A stretch of DNA of 56,044 bases from Candidatus Halobeggiatoa sp. HSG11 (GTDB lineage Bacteria; Pseudomonadota; Gammaproteobacteria; Beggiatoales; Beggiatoaceae): positions 1-56,044 of the forward strand of contig JAUCGL010000011.1 in NCBI GenBank assembly GCA_030378105.1. Direction: 5' to 3'. The first letter of the stretch is position 1; each line of letters opens with the position of its first letter. The notes below the pieces were generated by a model. That model ran no database searches and was not told the origin of the DNA. It worked only from the letters and a program-made list of their open reading frames with translations. Both the position numbers and the translations under genes were made by a program. Positions 35,339-45,139 of this stretch are shown here, piece by piece.

Positions 35339-36326
35339 TTTTATTTCCTAATTTTTTAATCCAATCTTCAACAATACTCAAAGCAACTTCCTGATCATCA
35401 GTATTAGTAACCAAAGTACTCAATGTCCGTGCTAAATCATCTGGATAGCGATATTGGCTGCTTTCCGTAAACAGCATCAACCAGTTTAACAATTTTGCCG
35501 TAGCTGGCTTTTCTTGCAACTGATTACGCAATTCAATAAATAATTTAACCGCATCAGCAGCAAACTCATTTTTAATAATATTAGTCAAACGTTTTTGAAT
35601 AATTTCTGATAAAATATTCTCATTCGGAAACGGAATATTATAATAAATACAACGGCGTAAAAAAGCTGCAGGTAAATGTTTCTCTGAATTACTGGTGAGT
35701 ATAATGATTGGCTTAAAATTTTCGTCAGCTACTTCAATTTTTTCATCAGTTCCCAATTCAGGCACTCGAAAATGATTATGCTCAATTTCATTCAAAATAT
35801 CATTAGGAAAATCCCTTGGAGCCTTATCAATTTCATCAATCAATACCACAGAACGTTTTTGACCCGGATGTTTAAAAACAGTTGGCAGAAATTGCTTAAC
35901 CTTTTCCTCTTTATTTGCTAATATAATTGCCTCACCAAAAGCAGTATATTTCAAATAATCTCTTGCATTCGGAGCAGGTTGGTCATTATTTGCTTCTTTT
36001 GCCACCTGAATTGCGTGAAAATGTCGCAACGCATCGTAAATATAAAACAAATCCGACGATTTATGATCAGATTTTGTTTCAAATTTAAGTACTCTTAAAC
36101 CAAATTGCCACGCAACATGATAAGCAAGATGCGTCTTACCAGTTCCCGGTTCCCCAGTCAATAATAACGGTTGCCCAAGTAACAAAGCAACATTGACTGC
36201 ATCCACTAACGCATCATCTGGTATGTAAGTTTCTGGACGTACTTCGCTTGTTGGGCGTGATGGTGGTAATTCAATTGACTGCTCAGGTGGTTCAAGCAAT
36301 GTTTTTTTATAAAATGGAAAGTCCAT
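35325..36326 (-). CDS. MoxR-family AAA+ ATPase
   Basis: 333 residues. Walker A GEPGTGKT (58-65), Walker B VVLIDEIDKAP (160-170), sensor 1 in ILTSNSEK (209-216), and an arginine-finger segment FLRRC (223-227), preceded by PDDALVDAVNVALLLGQPLLL. MoxR ATPases work with vWA proteins as chaperone-like remodellers of protein complexes. Here the partner is presumably the 1087-residue vWA protein encoded downstream. The gene begins 13 bp past the stop of the phosphorylase-domain gene and overlaps the antitoxin by 14 bp. Looks intact. Confidence 0.94.
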   Translation of the reverse strand: MDFPFYKKTLLEPPEQSIELPPSRPTSEVRPETYIPDDALVDAVNVALLLGQPLLLTGEPGTGKTHLAYHVAWQFGLRVLKFETKSDHKSSDLFYIYDALRHFHAIQVAKEANNDQPAPNARDYLKYTAFGEAIILANKEEKVKQFLPTVFKHPGQKRSVVLIDEIDKAPRDFPNDILNEIEHNHFRVPELGTDEKIEVADENFKPIIILTSNSEKHLPAAFLRRCIYYNIPFPNENILSEIIQKRLTNIIKNEFAADAVKLFIELRNQLQEKPATAKLLNWLMLFTESSQYRYPDDLARTLSTLVTNTDDQEVALSIVEDWIKKLGNKNANN

Positions 36327-36339
36327 GTTTTGTGTACCT

Positions 36340-37989
36340 TTAACCGTTTGGGTTGGTTAGCAATTTCTTTAATTCAATGACCAAATCATCCATTGGAATA
36401 GCATTTTTATCATTATAAAGTGCGTCTATTTTTTTCTCCAAAATGTAAGTATCACTATGTAATTTTTGTAAATCTTTACAATCTGTTGCCCAATTACAAG
36501 CCGAACTTCTAATCACACTATCAAGCTTTGAAAATACTTTGGCATGAACATTTTTCTTCTTAAAAAAATCTATTATTGTTGGATAATCATTACTCAAAAC
36601 TTCAAATTGATTAAGTAATAATTTATTCGTATTTTTTCGAGAAAATAATTTATGTAAAATTGGTACAGATTTATTGTTTTCGTAACTAATAGATAAAAAG
36701 ACTAAAAATAATTGTTGTTGTGCATATATTTTTTCTGGCCAATCCGCCCAAAAATCAATAAAACCATCAACAATCGTTTTTTCATCTTGCCAATTAAAAT
36801 CTTCAATTGATAAACGTGCATAAATAACAATTGGGCGACGTTCTCTGGCAAGCCTCTTGGCAATAATTTCTTTTTCATCTGTATTTATGACATCTTTAAA
36901 ACAAGCTAATATTTCTTTATGTAATTTACCAATTGTATGAAATTTTTCTTTATAAAACTCTTCTTGAAATGATATTTGTATATCACATATCCCACTGCTA
37001 AAATATCTTGAAAAATTATTATCTTTAGGTAAATAATAGTCTAATAAATATTTAAAAAAATTACCATATTCGTTTTTATTACCATGTACCAAACAAAGTA
37101 TTGGACGTTGTTTTTTATCAGAATATTGTTTTTGATAAGTTGTTATAACTTGTTTTAATTCTTTTTTTTGACAGGTTCTATTTGCAGAATAAAATAAAAT
37201 TTCAGGAAAAAGTTTAGTTTGTTTTGTTGGTTCATGAGGTTTAATATCAATAGGCTTACTCCGCAAAAAACTAACCACAAACCCAGCCGCAACATCAGCC
37301 GCATATTCCTGCCAGTCATCATTTTTTTCCGAATTAGCCCAATCACAAATACTTTTGACCATCAGAAATCTAGGACGTGATTTAGCTTTATAGGCAGCCA
37401 AAGCAACACCATAACCTTCCATCTCCACACCAATAACTCTTGACCAACTATCTTGCAATGCTGGAATCGTCTTACTATCTGCAATTACCTTTTCACCCGA
37501 CGCAACTAAACCCCAATGAACCTTTGGCGTTGCATTTTGACCATCAGGACGAGCAATTATTGGTGACATTGTTACCGAAAAATTTCTGGTTGCCTCCAAA
37601 AGTTCATTATCAGGACGTTGCACTTCATATCGCCGTTCTGTACCAGTATCAGTTATTTTCCCTTGCTCATAACCAACAATTTGGTCAGCTACAATCAAAT
37701 CTCCCAAATGGCGATTATCTCCTTTCACACCACCCATGATACCGACAAGAATAACAATACTTGGATTAAAACCAGCAATCGCTGTGGTGGTTGCTATACC
37801 AGCCGCAACACTCCCCATTTTTCCCACACCCACTAAAGCCACCCGATAATAACTTTCCGCATTATCGTGTTGCAAATCAAAAACATCTTGCTGAATTTGT
37901 TGGGATTTGTCCAAATAACACCGAACTGTATCTCGTTCTTTATCAAGGGCTGTGATTATAACTATATCTGCTTGTTGATTTTCGTTCAT
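36340..37989 (-). CDS. Nucleosidase/phosphorylase-superfamily protein with inactive-STAND-like C-terminus
   Basis: 549 residues from ATG 37989; a GTG 14 codons earlier is less likely. N-terminal purine/MTA nucleosidase domain (about 7-245): VIITALDKERDTV, VALVGVGKMGSVAAG, LVGIMGGV, LGDLIVADQIVGYE, the VEMEG motif (188-192) and an Asp216 in SICDWANS. The C-terminal half (about 290-549) starts PILCLVHGNKNEYGNFFKYL, where a P-loop would be expected but no GKT/S is present; this fits an inactive STAND module. In known conflict systems phosphorylase-like domains are sensor or effector parts. First gene of the five-gene operon, 118 bp past the korB stop; a GGGGAA hairpin lies between. Confidence 0.82.
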   Translation of the reverse strand: MNENQQADIVIITALDKERDTVRCYLDKSQQIQQDVFDLQHDNAESYYRVALVGVGKMGSVAAGIATTTAIAGFNPSIVILVGIMGGVKGDNRHLGDLIVADQIVGYEQGKITDTGTERRYEVQRPDNELLEATRNFSVTMSPIIARPDGQNATPKVHWGLVASGEKVIADSKTIPALQDSWSRVIGVEMEGYGVALAAYKAKSRPRFLMVKSICDWANSEKNDDWQEYAADVAAGFVVSFLRSKPIDIKPHEPTKQTKLFPEILFYSANRTCQKKELKQVITTYQKQYSDKKQRPILCLVHGNKNEYGNFFKYLLDYYLPKDNNFSRYFSSGICDIQISFQEEFYKEKFHTIGKLHKEILACFKDVINTDEKEIIAKRLARERRPIVIYARLSIEDFNWQDEKTIVDGFIDFWADWPEKIYAQQQLFLVFLSISYENNKSVPILHKLFSRKNTNKLLLNQFEVLSNDYPTIIDFFKKKNVHAKVFSKLDSVIRSSACNWATDCKDLQKLHSDTYILEKKIDALYNDKNAIPMDDLVIELKKLLTNPNG

Positions 37990-38107
37990 ATAATTTTTAA
38001 GGTTGGCAAAAGGATGGAAATTCCCCCTCACCTTTCAAGGAGGGGAAATAAGAGGAAAGGTTGAAGTTGTCTTACTTTATTTCTTAAAAGAAGCTAAAAT
38101 ATGAACC

Positions 38108-39061
38108 TTAAATCGCAAACTGATCATAAGCCTTTTCAATTCCAGCCAATTTTTCTTCCATACCCATATCCTTACCTACACTTGACAACTCCTCATAACA
38201 AGGTACTTCAGTGTTACGGTATAATAAACCAATAGGTAAAGGCTCCCTTTTTGAAGCAATATCATAAGCATCTACCATATTAATTGGGTCATGTTCCTGT
38301 TGAGTTGGAAACAACTTAGTAAATTTCTCTTCCAATGGAATTCCATTTTCATGAGTAAGTAACAATATTCGACCCGGATCATCTTGATGACCTTGAAAGA
38401 AATTTGGGAGAAAAACTGGACAGCGTTGAATGATATTAACTAAGCTGAATCCTTTATGATCATGGGCAGCTTTGATAGTTGCATAGAGATGATTAGGATT
38501 CCAATCAACTGTTTGAGCAACAAAAGAAACATTGGCAATCCCAAGCGTTGTTGTCAAAGGATTGTGAGCTTCTAATACAGCCCCTTCAGGATGAGTATTA
38601 GTCTTATAACCTATTGGAGTTGTTGGAGAAGTTTGTTTTTTAGTCAGACCATACACACTATTATCAAACACCAACACGGTCATATTCATATTGTAACGCA
38701 CCGCATGGATCCAATGTCCAGCACCAATAGAATAACAATCCCCATCCCCAGTAGCTACCCAAATATCTAACTCAGGTCGTCGAGATTTGATTCCACATGC
38801 TATTGGCAATGCCCTGCCATGCAAACCATGAAAACCATAAGTTCCCATATAATGCGGTAAACGGCTTGAACAACCGATGCCGGATACAGCCACCGTTTTT
38901 TCTGGTGGAACCTGTTTATCTCGACAAATTCTCTGCACAACTGTTAATACACCATGATCGCCACAGCCGGGACACCAACGAGCTTCACCACCTGCATAAT
39001 CACCCAAAGCAAAATAACGAGTTTTAATGTCAAGCGACCAATCTGATTTTAAACCAAACAT
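38108..39061 (-). CDS. korB: 2-oxoacid:ferredoxin oxidoreductase, beta subunit
   Basis: 317 residues. Thiamine-diphosphate-binding subunit: WCPGCGDHGVLTVVQ at the N-terminus, SGIGCSSRLPHYMG, HGLHGRALPIACGIK, and the TPP motif GDGDCYSIGAGHWIHAVRYNM with DNSVYGLTKKQTSPTTP. With KorA it oxidatively decarboxylates a 2-oxoacid (2-oxoglutarate most likely) to the acyl-CoA with ferredoxin reduction, or runs in reverse. It starts directly next to the korA stop (no gap). Subunit symbol follows the two-subunit form; substrate is not proven by sequence. Confidence 0.93.
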   Translation of the reverse strand: MFGLKSDWSLDIKTRYFALGDYAGGEARWCPGCGDHGVLTVVQRICRDKQVPPEKTVAVSGIGCSSRLPHYMGTYGFHGLHGRALPIACGIKSRRPELDIWVATGDGDCYSIGAGHWIHAVRYNMNMTVLVFDNSVYGLTKKQTSPTTPIGYKTNTHPEGAVLEAHNPLTTTLGIANVSFVAQTVDWNPNHLYATIKAAHDHKGFSLVNIIQRCPVFLPNFFQGHQDDPGRILLLTHENGIPLEEKFTKLFPTQQEHDPINMVDAYDIASKREPLPIGLLYRNTEVPCYEELSSVGKDMGMEEKLAGIEKAYDQFAI

Positions 39062-40933
39062 TTATGCTTCTCCTTGGTTGAGGCGACTTTGTAATTCTTC
39101 ATAAATTAAACCGGGTTGCATTGGCTGACCATACACATTTGACCAACAATCAATATCCACCAAAGTTTGGGCTCTCAATATAGTTGCTAACTGACTATAA
39201 CGGCGATTTTCTGGAGTTATGAAAGGAGCATCTGCCTTATCACTATAATTTATTTCTATCGTTAACACATTGGTAAATTTAGCAAATATATCTTTCAAAC
39301 CCGGTTCCAATGGTGATAAAAAACGTAAATGAATGGAAGATACTTTATAATCCTTCGCTTGCAATTTACCAACTGCTTCTTCAATAGCTCCCAAAGTTGA
39401 TCCCCAACCAATAACCAATAAATCACCTTCCGCTTCACCATTTATTTTAGGTGGTTTTAAAGTACTGGAAAGAGTAGCTAATTTACGACTTCGCATATCA
39501 CAACCACGTTGATTAGACTCACGATCATAAGCAACTTTACTCTTTTGAGTATGAGCTAATCCAGTAAGCACATATTGACCATCAACTTGACCAACGATAG
39601 GACGAGTTGATAAACCAGTTTTTTCATCCCAATCAAAAGCTGGCATTCCTTTAGTCCATTCCGATTGATCAATAGGAGAGGCTAACCATTCGGCTTTTGC
39701 TTCAGGACGTGGATAAGGCTGTACACCAGTTGCTAAGTTGGCATCAGTTAGTAAAATAACTGGGGTGCGAAAAGCTTCGGCTAATTTACGAGCCATTATC
39801 ACAAAATGTAAACATTCTTCAATAGTTGCGGCTGCAATAACAATTTTTGGAGCATCACCGGGTTCACCGTATAAAGAAGCTAGTAAATCCCCTTGCTCAA
39901 CTTTGGTTGGTAAACCAGTTGATGGGCCACCACGTTGCACAACACAGACAACCAGTGGAACTTCGGCCATAACTGCCAAGGCTAACAATTCAGTCTTTAA
40001 AGCTAAACCGGGACCTGATGTTATTGTGCAAGCTGTTTTGCCGGCGAAAGAAGAACCGATTGCAAAACCGGCTGCTGCAATTTCATCTTCAGCTTGATGG
40101 ATAAAACCACCAACCATATGATAAACTTCAGCTAAATAATGAGAAGCAGATGTGGCTGGAGTTATTGGATACATGGCAACCATATCCATGCCAGAAGCCA
40201 TGACTCCCAATCCCACTGCTTGATTACCACTGGTAACAATCATTTTTTCTTCAGAGTCTTCGGTTCGCCAAGGCGGAACATTATAATGAAACTCTAAATT
40301 ATTTTCCGCAAAGTCATAACCAGCTTGAAATAATTGCTGATTTAACTCAATAACTTTTGTACCTTTATGAATAAAAGTATTTTTAATTTCATGATATGCT
40401 TTTTCAACATCACGATCATAGATATGGCACAGCATACCTAGCACAAACATGTTCTTGCCCAAACGGGGTTTTGGAGTCAGTTTTAAACATTCTTCTTCCA
40501 TTTGGACTTCATGCACAATCAAACCATTATCACGAAATTCTTGTAAGGCAGTCTTATACTGCTCCACGATTTCGGGATTTGGATCGGTAAGCCATTTACT
40601 TTCCAATAAAATGACCGTACCTTTTTTATAGGCATAAGTTGCGATGCGGGAATACAATACTTGTTCGTTCAGTGCCACCACAACATCAGCAGCATCGCCC
40701 ATATTGGTCATATATTGCGAACCAAGGCGAATTCTTATTCCACTAGCTCCGGCTGGGGAACGAGCTGGTGGCTTTATTTCGGCGGGAATTATTTCAACAG
40801 TCCAAACTCCATTCCCCATTTTAGCACTTATAGTACCGAAAGTTTGGCCAGCTTTCTGAGCTCCTTCTCCAGAATCACTAACAATTTCTACAATGTGTTC
40901 ATTAATTTCTTGTCTAGAAATCGGATTTCCCAT
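39062..40933 (-). CDS. korA: 2-oxoacid:ferredoxin oxidoreductase, fused gamma-alpha subunit
   Basis: 623 residues. Fusion of the gamma domain (about 20-185; VSDSGEGAQKAGQTFGT, NMGDAADVVVALNEQ) with the alpha/pyrimidine-binding domain (about 225-480; MVTSGNQAVGLGVMASGMDM, YPITPATSASHYLAE, HQAEDEIAAAGFAIGSSFAG, TITSGPGLALKTELLALA, VQRGGPSTGLPTKVEQGDL) and a C-terminal domain. This gamma-alpha plus beta form is common in aerobic and facultative bacteria. Clear ribosome site (GAGG). It is the first gene of korAB; no ferredoxin gene adjoins it. Confidence 0.94.
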   Translation of the reverse strand: MGNPISRQEINEHIVEIVSDSGEGAQKAGQTFGTISAKMGNGVWTVEIIPAEIKPPARSPAGASGIRIRLGSQYMTNMGDAADVVVALNEQVLYSRIATYAYKKGTVILLESKWLTDPNPEIVEQYKTALQEFRDNGLIVHEVQMEEECLKLTPKPRLGKNMFVLGMLCHIYDRDVEKAYHEIKNTFIHKGTKVIELNQQLFQAGYDFAENNLEFHYNVPPWRTEDSEEKMIVTSGNQAVGLGVMASGMDMVAMYPITPATSASHYLAEVYHMVGGFIHQAEDEIAAAGFAIGSSFAGKTACTITSGPGLALKTELLALAVMAEVPLVVCVVQRGGPSTGLPTKVEQGDLLASLYGEPGDAPKIVIAAATIEECLHFVIMARKLAEAFRTPVILLTDANLATGVQPYPRPEAKAEWLASPIDQSEWTKGMPAFDWDEKTGLSTRPIVGQVDGQYVLTGLAHTQKSKVAYDRESNQRGCDMRSRKLATLSSTLKPPKINGEAEGDLLVIGWGSTLGAIEEAVGKLQAKDYKVSSIHLRFLSPLEPGLKDIFAKFTNVLTIEINYSDKADAPFITPENRRYSQLATILRAQTLVDIDCWSNVYGQPMQPGLIYEELQSRLNQGEA

Positions 40934-41411
40934 ATTTTTTCCTCAATATTCAAACTTACTACTATAAATTGAGTTAAAATACTAGTTTTTCAATTGAAGC
41001 TAAAATTCACAATATATATGTAACTATCGTAGGTTTTTTAAATTTGTATCTTGCAAAGTCAATCATAATGTTATATATTTTATATAAAAATAAAATTGGT
41101 AATACCATAATATTTTTTTTGTATTTTTGATCATCCTTAATATTTCGCAGATTGGATTCCCTCTTTTTCATTCACTTGTTAAAAATTATCCGATGTTTAA
41201 GATTAAAATATTATGAAATAAATTATATGAATGAAATTATTTTGTTATAAACTAGTTAATATTATTGGAATGAAAAATGATTTAAAATTTATAGGTAGAA
41301 TAAAATTCATTCCTATAGTTTTTCAGATAAATAATTTCACTAAAAACCTCGCAGGTTTAACACGAATGTATTTTTATGAATGTCTATATGTAAATCCCCG
41401 ACTATTAAATT
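40934..41411. other. Intergenic region with one decayed repeat
   Basis: 478 bp between the divergent korA and cyclase-like genes, so promoters for both are expected here. A repeat at about 41313-41387 (ATAGTTTTTCAGATAAATAA, AACCTCGCAGGTTT, ACGAATGTATTTTTATGAAT) matches copies near 52443-52538 and 50532-50577. It ends 24 bp before the downstream start codon. Nothing else seen. Confidence 0.6.
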
Positions 41412-43679
41412 ATGTTAAATATTTTTAAAACTAAACCTTTAATTCAGCAACCATTAGTTACCAATAAATTGGCAGTTAAGCAATTATGCCATCCAGATAT
41501 TGATTTTGATGAATTGTCAACAGGAATTGATAACGTACACATAGATGTCCATATAAGCCCACATTTTATCAAATTAACAGACGATCTAATAACTGATTTA
41601 CTAACGGAACGTAGCAGTAGTAAAAGGCGTTTTAATGATAAGCCTTCTAAAATGGTATGTGGTAAATTAGATGATTTTAATAGCAGTTATTCTCAAATAT
41701 TAAAAGCTACAATCCATAACGCTAAGGAAAATAAACAAGTAAATCATATCCAACTGTTTCAAGTTACTGTGATTAAATTTATATTGGAAACTGTCCAATC
41801 TAATTTAGTAATATTATTGCAAAATTTAAGAGCAAAAGCATCTAAAAATAATAGTATTAAGTTAGAACTTTCAGAGCGTATCACTTGGATTAATCAAAAT
41901 AAAAACAGTTTATTATGTCAAGTTACCAGTGAAGTTTTTGCCCAATTACTTTGGGTTGAAATGAGTCCAATTAACAAGCTGCGAGAATCTCTATTAGGAC
42001 TGGGTTGGACTATCCCAAAAGAAGTTTTGGTTAATCCTTTGTTACAAAGTCCAAGTACTCATGATCATGAAATGATGATGAATAACTACATATTAATACC
42101 ACAAACATCTGATGATAATTATAATTTTAAAAAACTTGATATTTTAATTGATGGATTATTAGAACATATTGCTACTACACATCAAATAAAAATTAATATT
42201 GCAGAAACAAATCAATTCACCAATGACACAATATGTTTCTCTTGGCAAGATGTTCCAGCTAATATGGAAGAATTATTTGCTACAGAAATAACTCAACAAG
42301 CTCAAGAATTAGAAGATGAATCATCTGAAAAATATACTAATATTGCACTTAAACTACAATCACAACAACAAGCAACAAAACTGTTAGAACAAGGATTACA
42401 ACAGTCCAAAATAATTTTAAATATTCTAGCTGCTTATGAAACTCCAAATTTGTATAAATTTTACTTTAAGTTAATTAAACCTGATTTGATTTATCAAGCT
42501 CTATGTGGAGAAATAGATGATGAAATTGTGGCCAAAAAATTACAAAATCAGTTAAGAATCAGAACATTACGTTACTCAGATAATAAGCCAATATCTATCA
42601 ATAAACTTAAACAGACTAAAAAACATTTACAACAAATAGTACGTAAACCAGATCAACAAGTATTAAGACGTTTTATCATTGATTTTATTGCTTATAGAAG
42701 AGATTTAAAATATCGTTATCTTATTAATGATGTTACAGAAAAAATAAATTTATTAACAAATGAAGCTGATGTACAATTATCTCGTAGTAACAATATGTTA
42801 TACGAATATTTTGAGCCGGGAGAGCATAAAAATAGTATTGAATCTATTCGATGCCACGTTATTTTGAAAGCTGATTTACGTGGCTCAACTACCATGACGG
42901 ATGAATTGTTTCGGCGTGGTTTAAATCCAGCAACCCATTTTAGCAGAAATTTTTTTAATCCAATCAGTGAATTAGTTGAAATATTTGGGGCAGAGAAAGT
43001 TTTTATTGAAGGTGATGCAGTTATTCTTAGTATATTTGAATACCATAAATTACCAGATCAATGGTCAGCAGTTGCAAGGGCTTGTGGTTTAGCTGCTCAT
43101 ATGCTACAAGTAGTTAATAAGCAAAATGAAGTGAGCCGAAAATATGATTTGCCAGAATTAGAACTAGGAATTGGTATTTGTTATTTGTCAGAATCTCCCA
43201 AATTTTTGTATGATGGTAAACAACGTATTATGATCTCACCAGCTATTGGCACAGCAGATCGGTTATCTTCTTGTTCATGGAAATTGCGGAAAAAATATGC
43301 TAATCAACCAGATTTATTAACTAATGTTATGGTCTTTCAACAAGCACCGGATGATGCTTTCAAAGGAGAAAAAGGCATGACGACCTTTCGTTACAATCTC
43401 AATGGAGTAGAACTAGGACCGGAGGCTTTTAAAAAGTTGCAAAATGAGATGGCTTTAAGACAAATTAAAATTCGTTTGCCTGATGATGATTATAAAACTT
43501 CATTTCATGCTGGTTATTATCCAGATGTTAGAGGTAATTCACATGAAGTTATAATTCGTGAGGGGCAAGTTAAAATTTGGCAAGAAGAACATGAAAATTA
43601 TCCTATGACAGATATAAAATACTATGAGGTAGTTACCAACAAGAAAATTATTAATACTATTAAAAAGTTAGGATTTTAA
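41412..43679 (+). CDS. Protein with C-terminal class III nucleotidyl-cyclase-like domain
   Basis: 755 residues. The C-terminal part (about 480-690) has the class III cyclase layout: VILKADLRGSTTMTDEL with metal Asp488, IFGAEKVFIEGDAVILSIFE with Asp535, LELGIGICYL and AIGTADRLSS. Both metal-binding aspartates are present, but the position of the transition-state Asn (NxxxR) reads GTADR, so activity is uncertain; Arg617 is kept. The first ~475 residues are soluble, mainly helical, and match nothing I know; they include LQSQQQATKLLEQGLQQSK, which may be a coiled coil. Followed by a 60-residue tail ending VVTNKKIINTIKKLGF. No Shine-Dalgarno sequence precedes the start, and no partner adjoins it. 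Confidence 0.75.
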   Translation: MLNIFKTKPLIQQPLVTNKLAVKQLCHPDIDFDELSTGIDNVHIDVHISPHFIKLTDDLITDLLTERSSSKRRFNDKPSKMVCGKLDDFNSSYSQILKATIHNAKENKQVNHIQLFQVTVIKFILETVQSNLVILLQNLRAKASKNNSIKLELSERITWINQNKNSLLCQVTSEVFAQLLWVEMSPINKLRESLLGLGWTIPKEVLVNPLLQSPSTHDHEMMMNNYILIPQTSDDNYNFKKLDILIDGLLEHIATTHQIKINIAETNQFTNDTICFSWQDVPANMEELFATEITQQAQELEDESSEKYTNIALKLQSQQQATKLLEQGLQQSKIILNILAAYETPNLYKFYFKLIKPDLIYQALCGEIDDEIVAKKLQNQLRIRTLRYSDNKPISINKLKQTKKHLQQIVRKPDQQVLRRFIIDFIAYRRDLKYRYLINDVTEKINLLTNEADVQLSRSNNMLYEYFEPGEHKNSIESIRCHVILKADLRGSTTMTDELFRRGLNPATHFSRNFFNPISELVEIFGAEKVFIEGDAVILSIFEYHKLPDQWSAVARACGLAAHMLQVVNKQNEVSRKYDLPELELGIGICYLSESPKFLYDGKQRIMISPAIGTADRLSSCSWKLRKKYANQPDLLTNVMVFQQAPDDAFKGEKGMTTFRYNLNGVELGPEAFKKLQNEMALRQIKIRLPDDDYKTSFHAGYYPDVRGNSHEVIIREGQVKIWQEEHENYPMTDIKYYEVVTNKKIINTIKKLGF

Positions 43680-43730
43680 TTTTATTAACTTGATGTTACA
43701 CTCGACTATCAAGTTTTCAAAAAATATATT

Positions 43731-43788
43731 CCACCGATTTCATCGGTGGCTATTCACATTTAACCTTTTCAGGGTTTATGAATCAATT
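43731..43788. repeat. Palindromic repeat (CCACCGATTTCATCGGTGG type)
   Basis: CCACCGATTTCATCGGTGG followed by CTATTCACATTTAACCTTTT and a stretch shared with 52315-52361, where the same block occurs with small changes. Downstream at 43875-43890 is GGGGGAGCAATTAC, an IS66/MITE terminus remnant. Confidence 0.7.
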
Positions 43789-43907
43789 ACTAGAACAGGT
43801 GTTCGTTACTGGAAAGAAATTCAGTGGAGAAACATATTATATAACTAGTTTAAAAACCAGTACTTACCATTTATTGAGGGGGAGCAATTACTTATTTTAT
43901 ACTTAAA

Positions 43908-45038
43908 TTAATCTTCAATTATGGACAATATTGCTGTAGCTGCTTGTTGACTGGCATTACAACGTAAAATCTGATGTAGTTCAAGAAATTTCTGTTGTAA
44001 AATCTTAACTTGGTCTGGATTATCCAACCAATGCAATACTGCAATACCTAAATTTTCTGGAGTAACTTGATCTTGTAAGAATTCTGGAATTAACTTTTCT
44101 TGGGCAAGAAGATTGGGCAAAGAAAAATAATTGACTCGGACTAATAGCTTGGCTAACCAATAAGTTATCCTTGCTAACCGATACGATACTACCATAGGTC
44201 GTTTCAACAACATAGCCTCTAAACTAGCCGTTCCAGAAGCCATAAGCACAACATCAGCAGCAGCCATAGCATCATGTGCTTGTCCGTCTAATAATGTTAA
44301 TGGCAAATTAGATGCAATATCAATATGTTGTAAAAATAATTTGCGTATATTAGTATTAGCTAGTGGCACTATAAAATGTAAATCAGGTCGTTGTTTCCAT
44401 AACCAACGAGCAGTGGATAAAAAAGGTTTAACTAATTTACTTACCTCATTATAACGACTACCGGGCAATAATGCTATCTTAATTCCAGTAGTTGGTAATC
44501 CCAGTTTAATTCGAGCCATATTCTGGTCAATTTGCAAAGGAATTTCATCTGCCAAAGAATGTCCCACAAATTTAACTGGAATGTCATGTTTTTTATAGTA
44601 ATTTTCTTCAAAAGGAAACAAAGTCAGCATTAAATCACAAGCTTGAGCTATTTTAGGCAATCTGTATTCACGCCATGCCCAAACCGAAGGGCTAACATAA
44701 TGTACAGTAGGAATGCCGGCTTGTTTCAATTTCTGCTCTAAACCAAGATTAAAATCGGGAGCATCTATACCAATAAACACTTCGGGAGGATTGTTTATAA
44801 AATGATTTTTTAAATTATCCCTGCATTTTTTTAAGCTAGAATAATGTTTAATTACTTCTATTAATCCCATTACTGACAAGGTTTCTAAAGGATATAGACT
44901 ATCAAAACCAGCAGCAATCATTTGTGGACCGCCTATACCTTCAATTTTAGCATGAGGATAATGAAGACGAAGCTGATGAATGAGTCCGGCTCCCAATATA
45001 TCACCAGACATTTCACCGGCAATTATGCCAATACGCAT
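43908..45038 (-). CDS. lpxB: Lipid-A-disaccharide synthase
   Basis: 376 residues, normal length. LpxB condenses UDP-2,3-diacylglucosamine and lipid X in lipid A synthesis, at the inner membrane. Blocks: IGIIAGEMSGDILGAGLI, IEGIGGPQMIAAGF, MGLIEVIKHY, IDAPDFNLGLEQKLK, IPTVHYVSPSVWAWR, FPFEENYYKKH, GSRYNEV, AADVVLMASGTASLEAML, RPMVVSYR. It normally sits with lpxA/fabZ; here it stands alone and 70 bp separates it from the transglutaminase gene. Confidence 0.97.
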   Translation of the reverse strand: MRIGIIAGEMSGDILGAGLIHQLRLHYPHAKIEGIGGPQMIAAGFDSLYPLETLSVMGLIEVIKHYSSLKKCRDNLKNHFINNPPEVFIGIDAPDFNLGLEQKLKQAGIPTVHYVSPSVWAWREYRLPKIAQACDLMLTLFPFEENYYKKHDIPVKFVGHSLADEIPLQIDQNMARIKLGLPTTGIKIALLPGSRYNEVSKLVKPFLSTARWLWKQRPDLHFIVPLANTNIRKLFLQHIDIASNLPLTLLDGQAHDAMAAADVVLMASGTASLEAMLLKRPMVVSYRLARITYWLAKLLVRVNYFSLPNLLAQEKLIPEFLQDQVTPENLGIAVLHWLDNPDQVKILQQKFLELHQILRCNASQQAATAILSIIED

Positions 45039-45139
45039 AGTTTTCTCTTTTTAATTCTTAATTATGAATGCTTAATTCTTAATGAAAATCAATATCAAAT
45101 ATGTATAAATATAACTAATTTAGTTGAAGAATGCTATAT

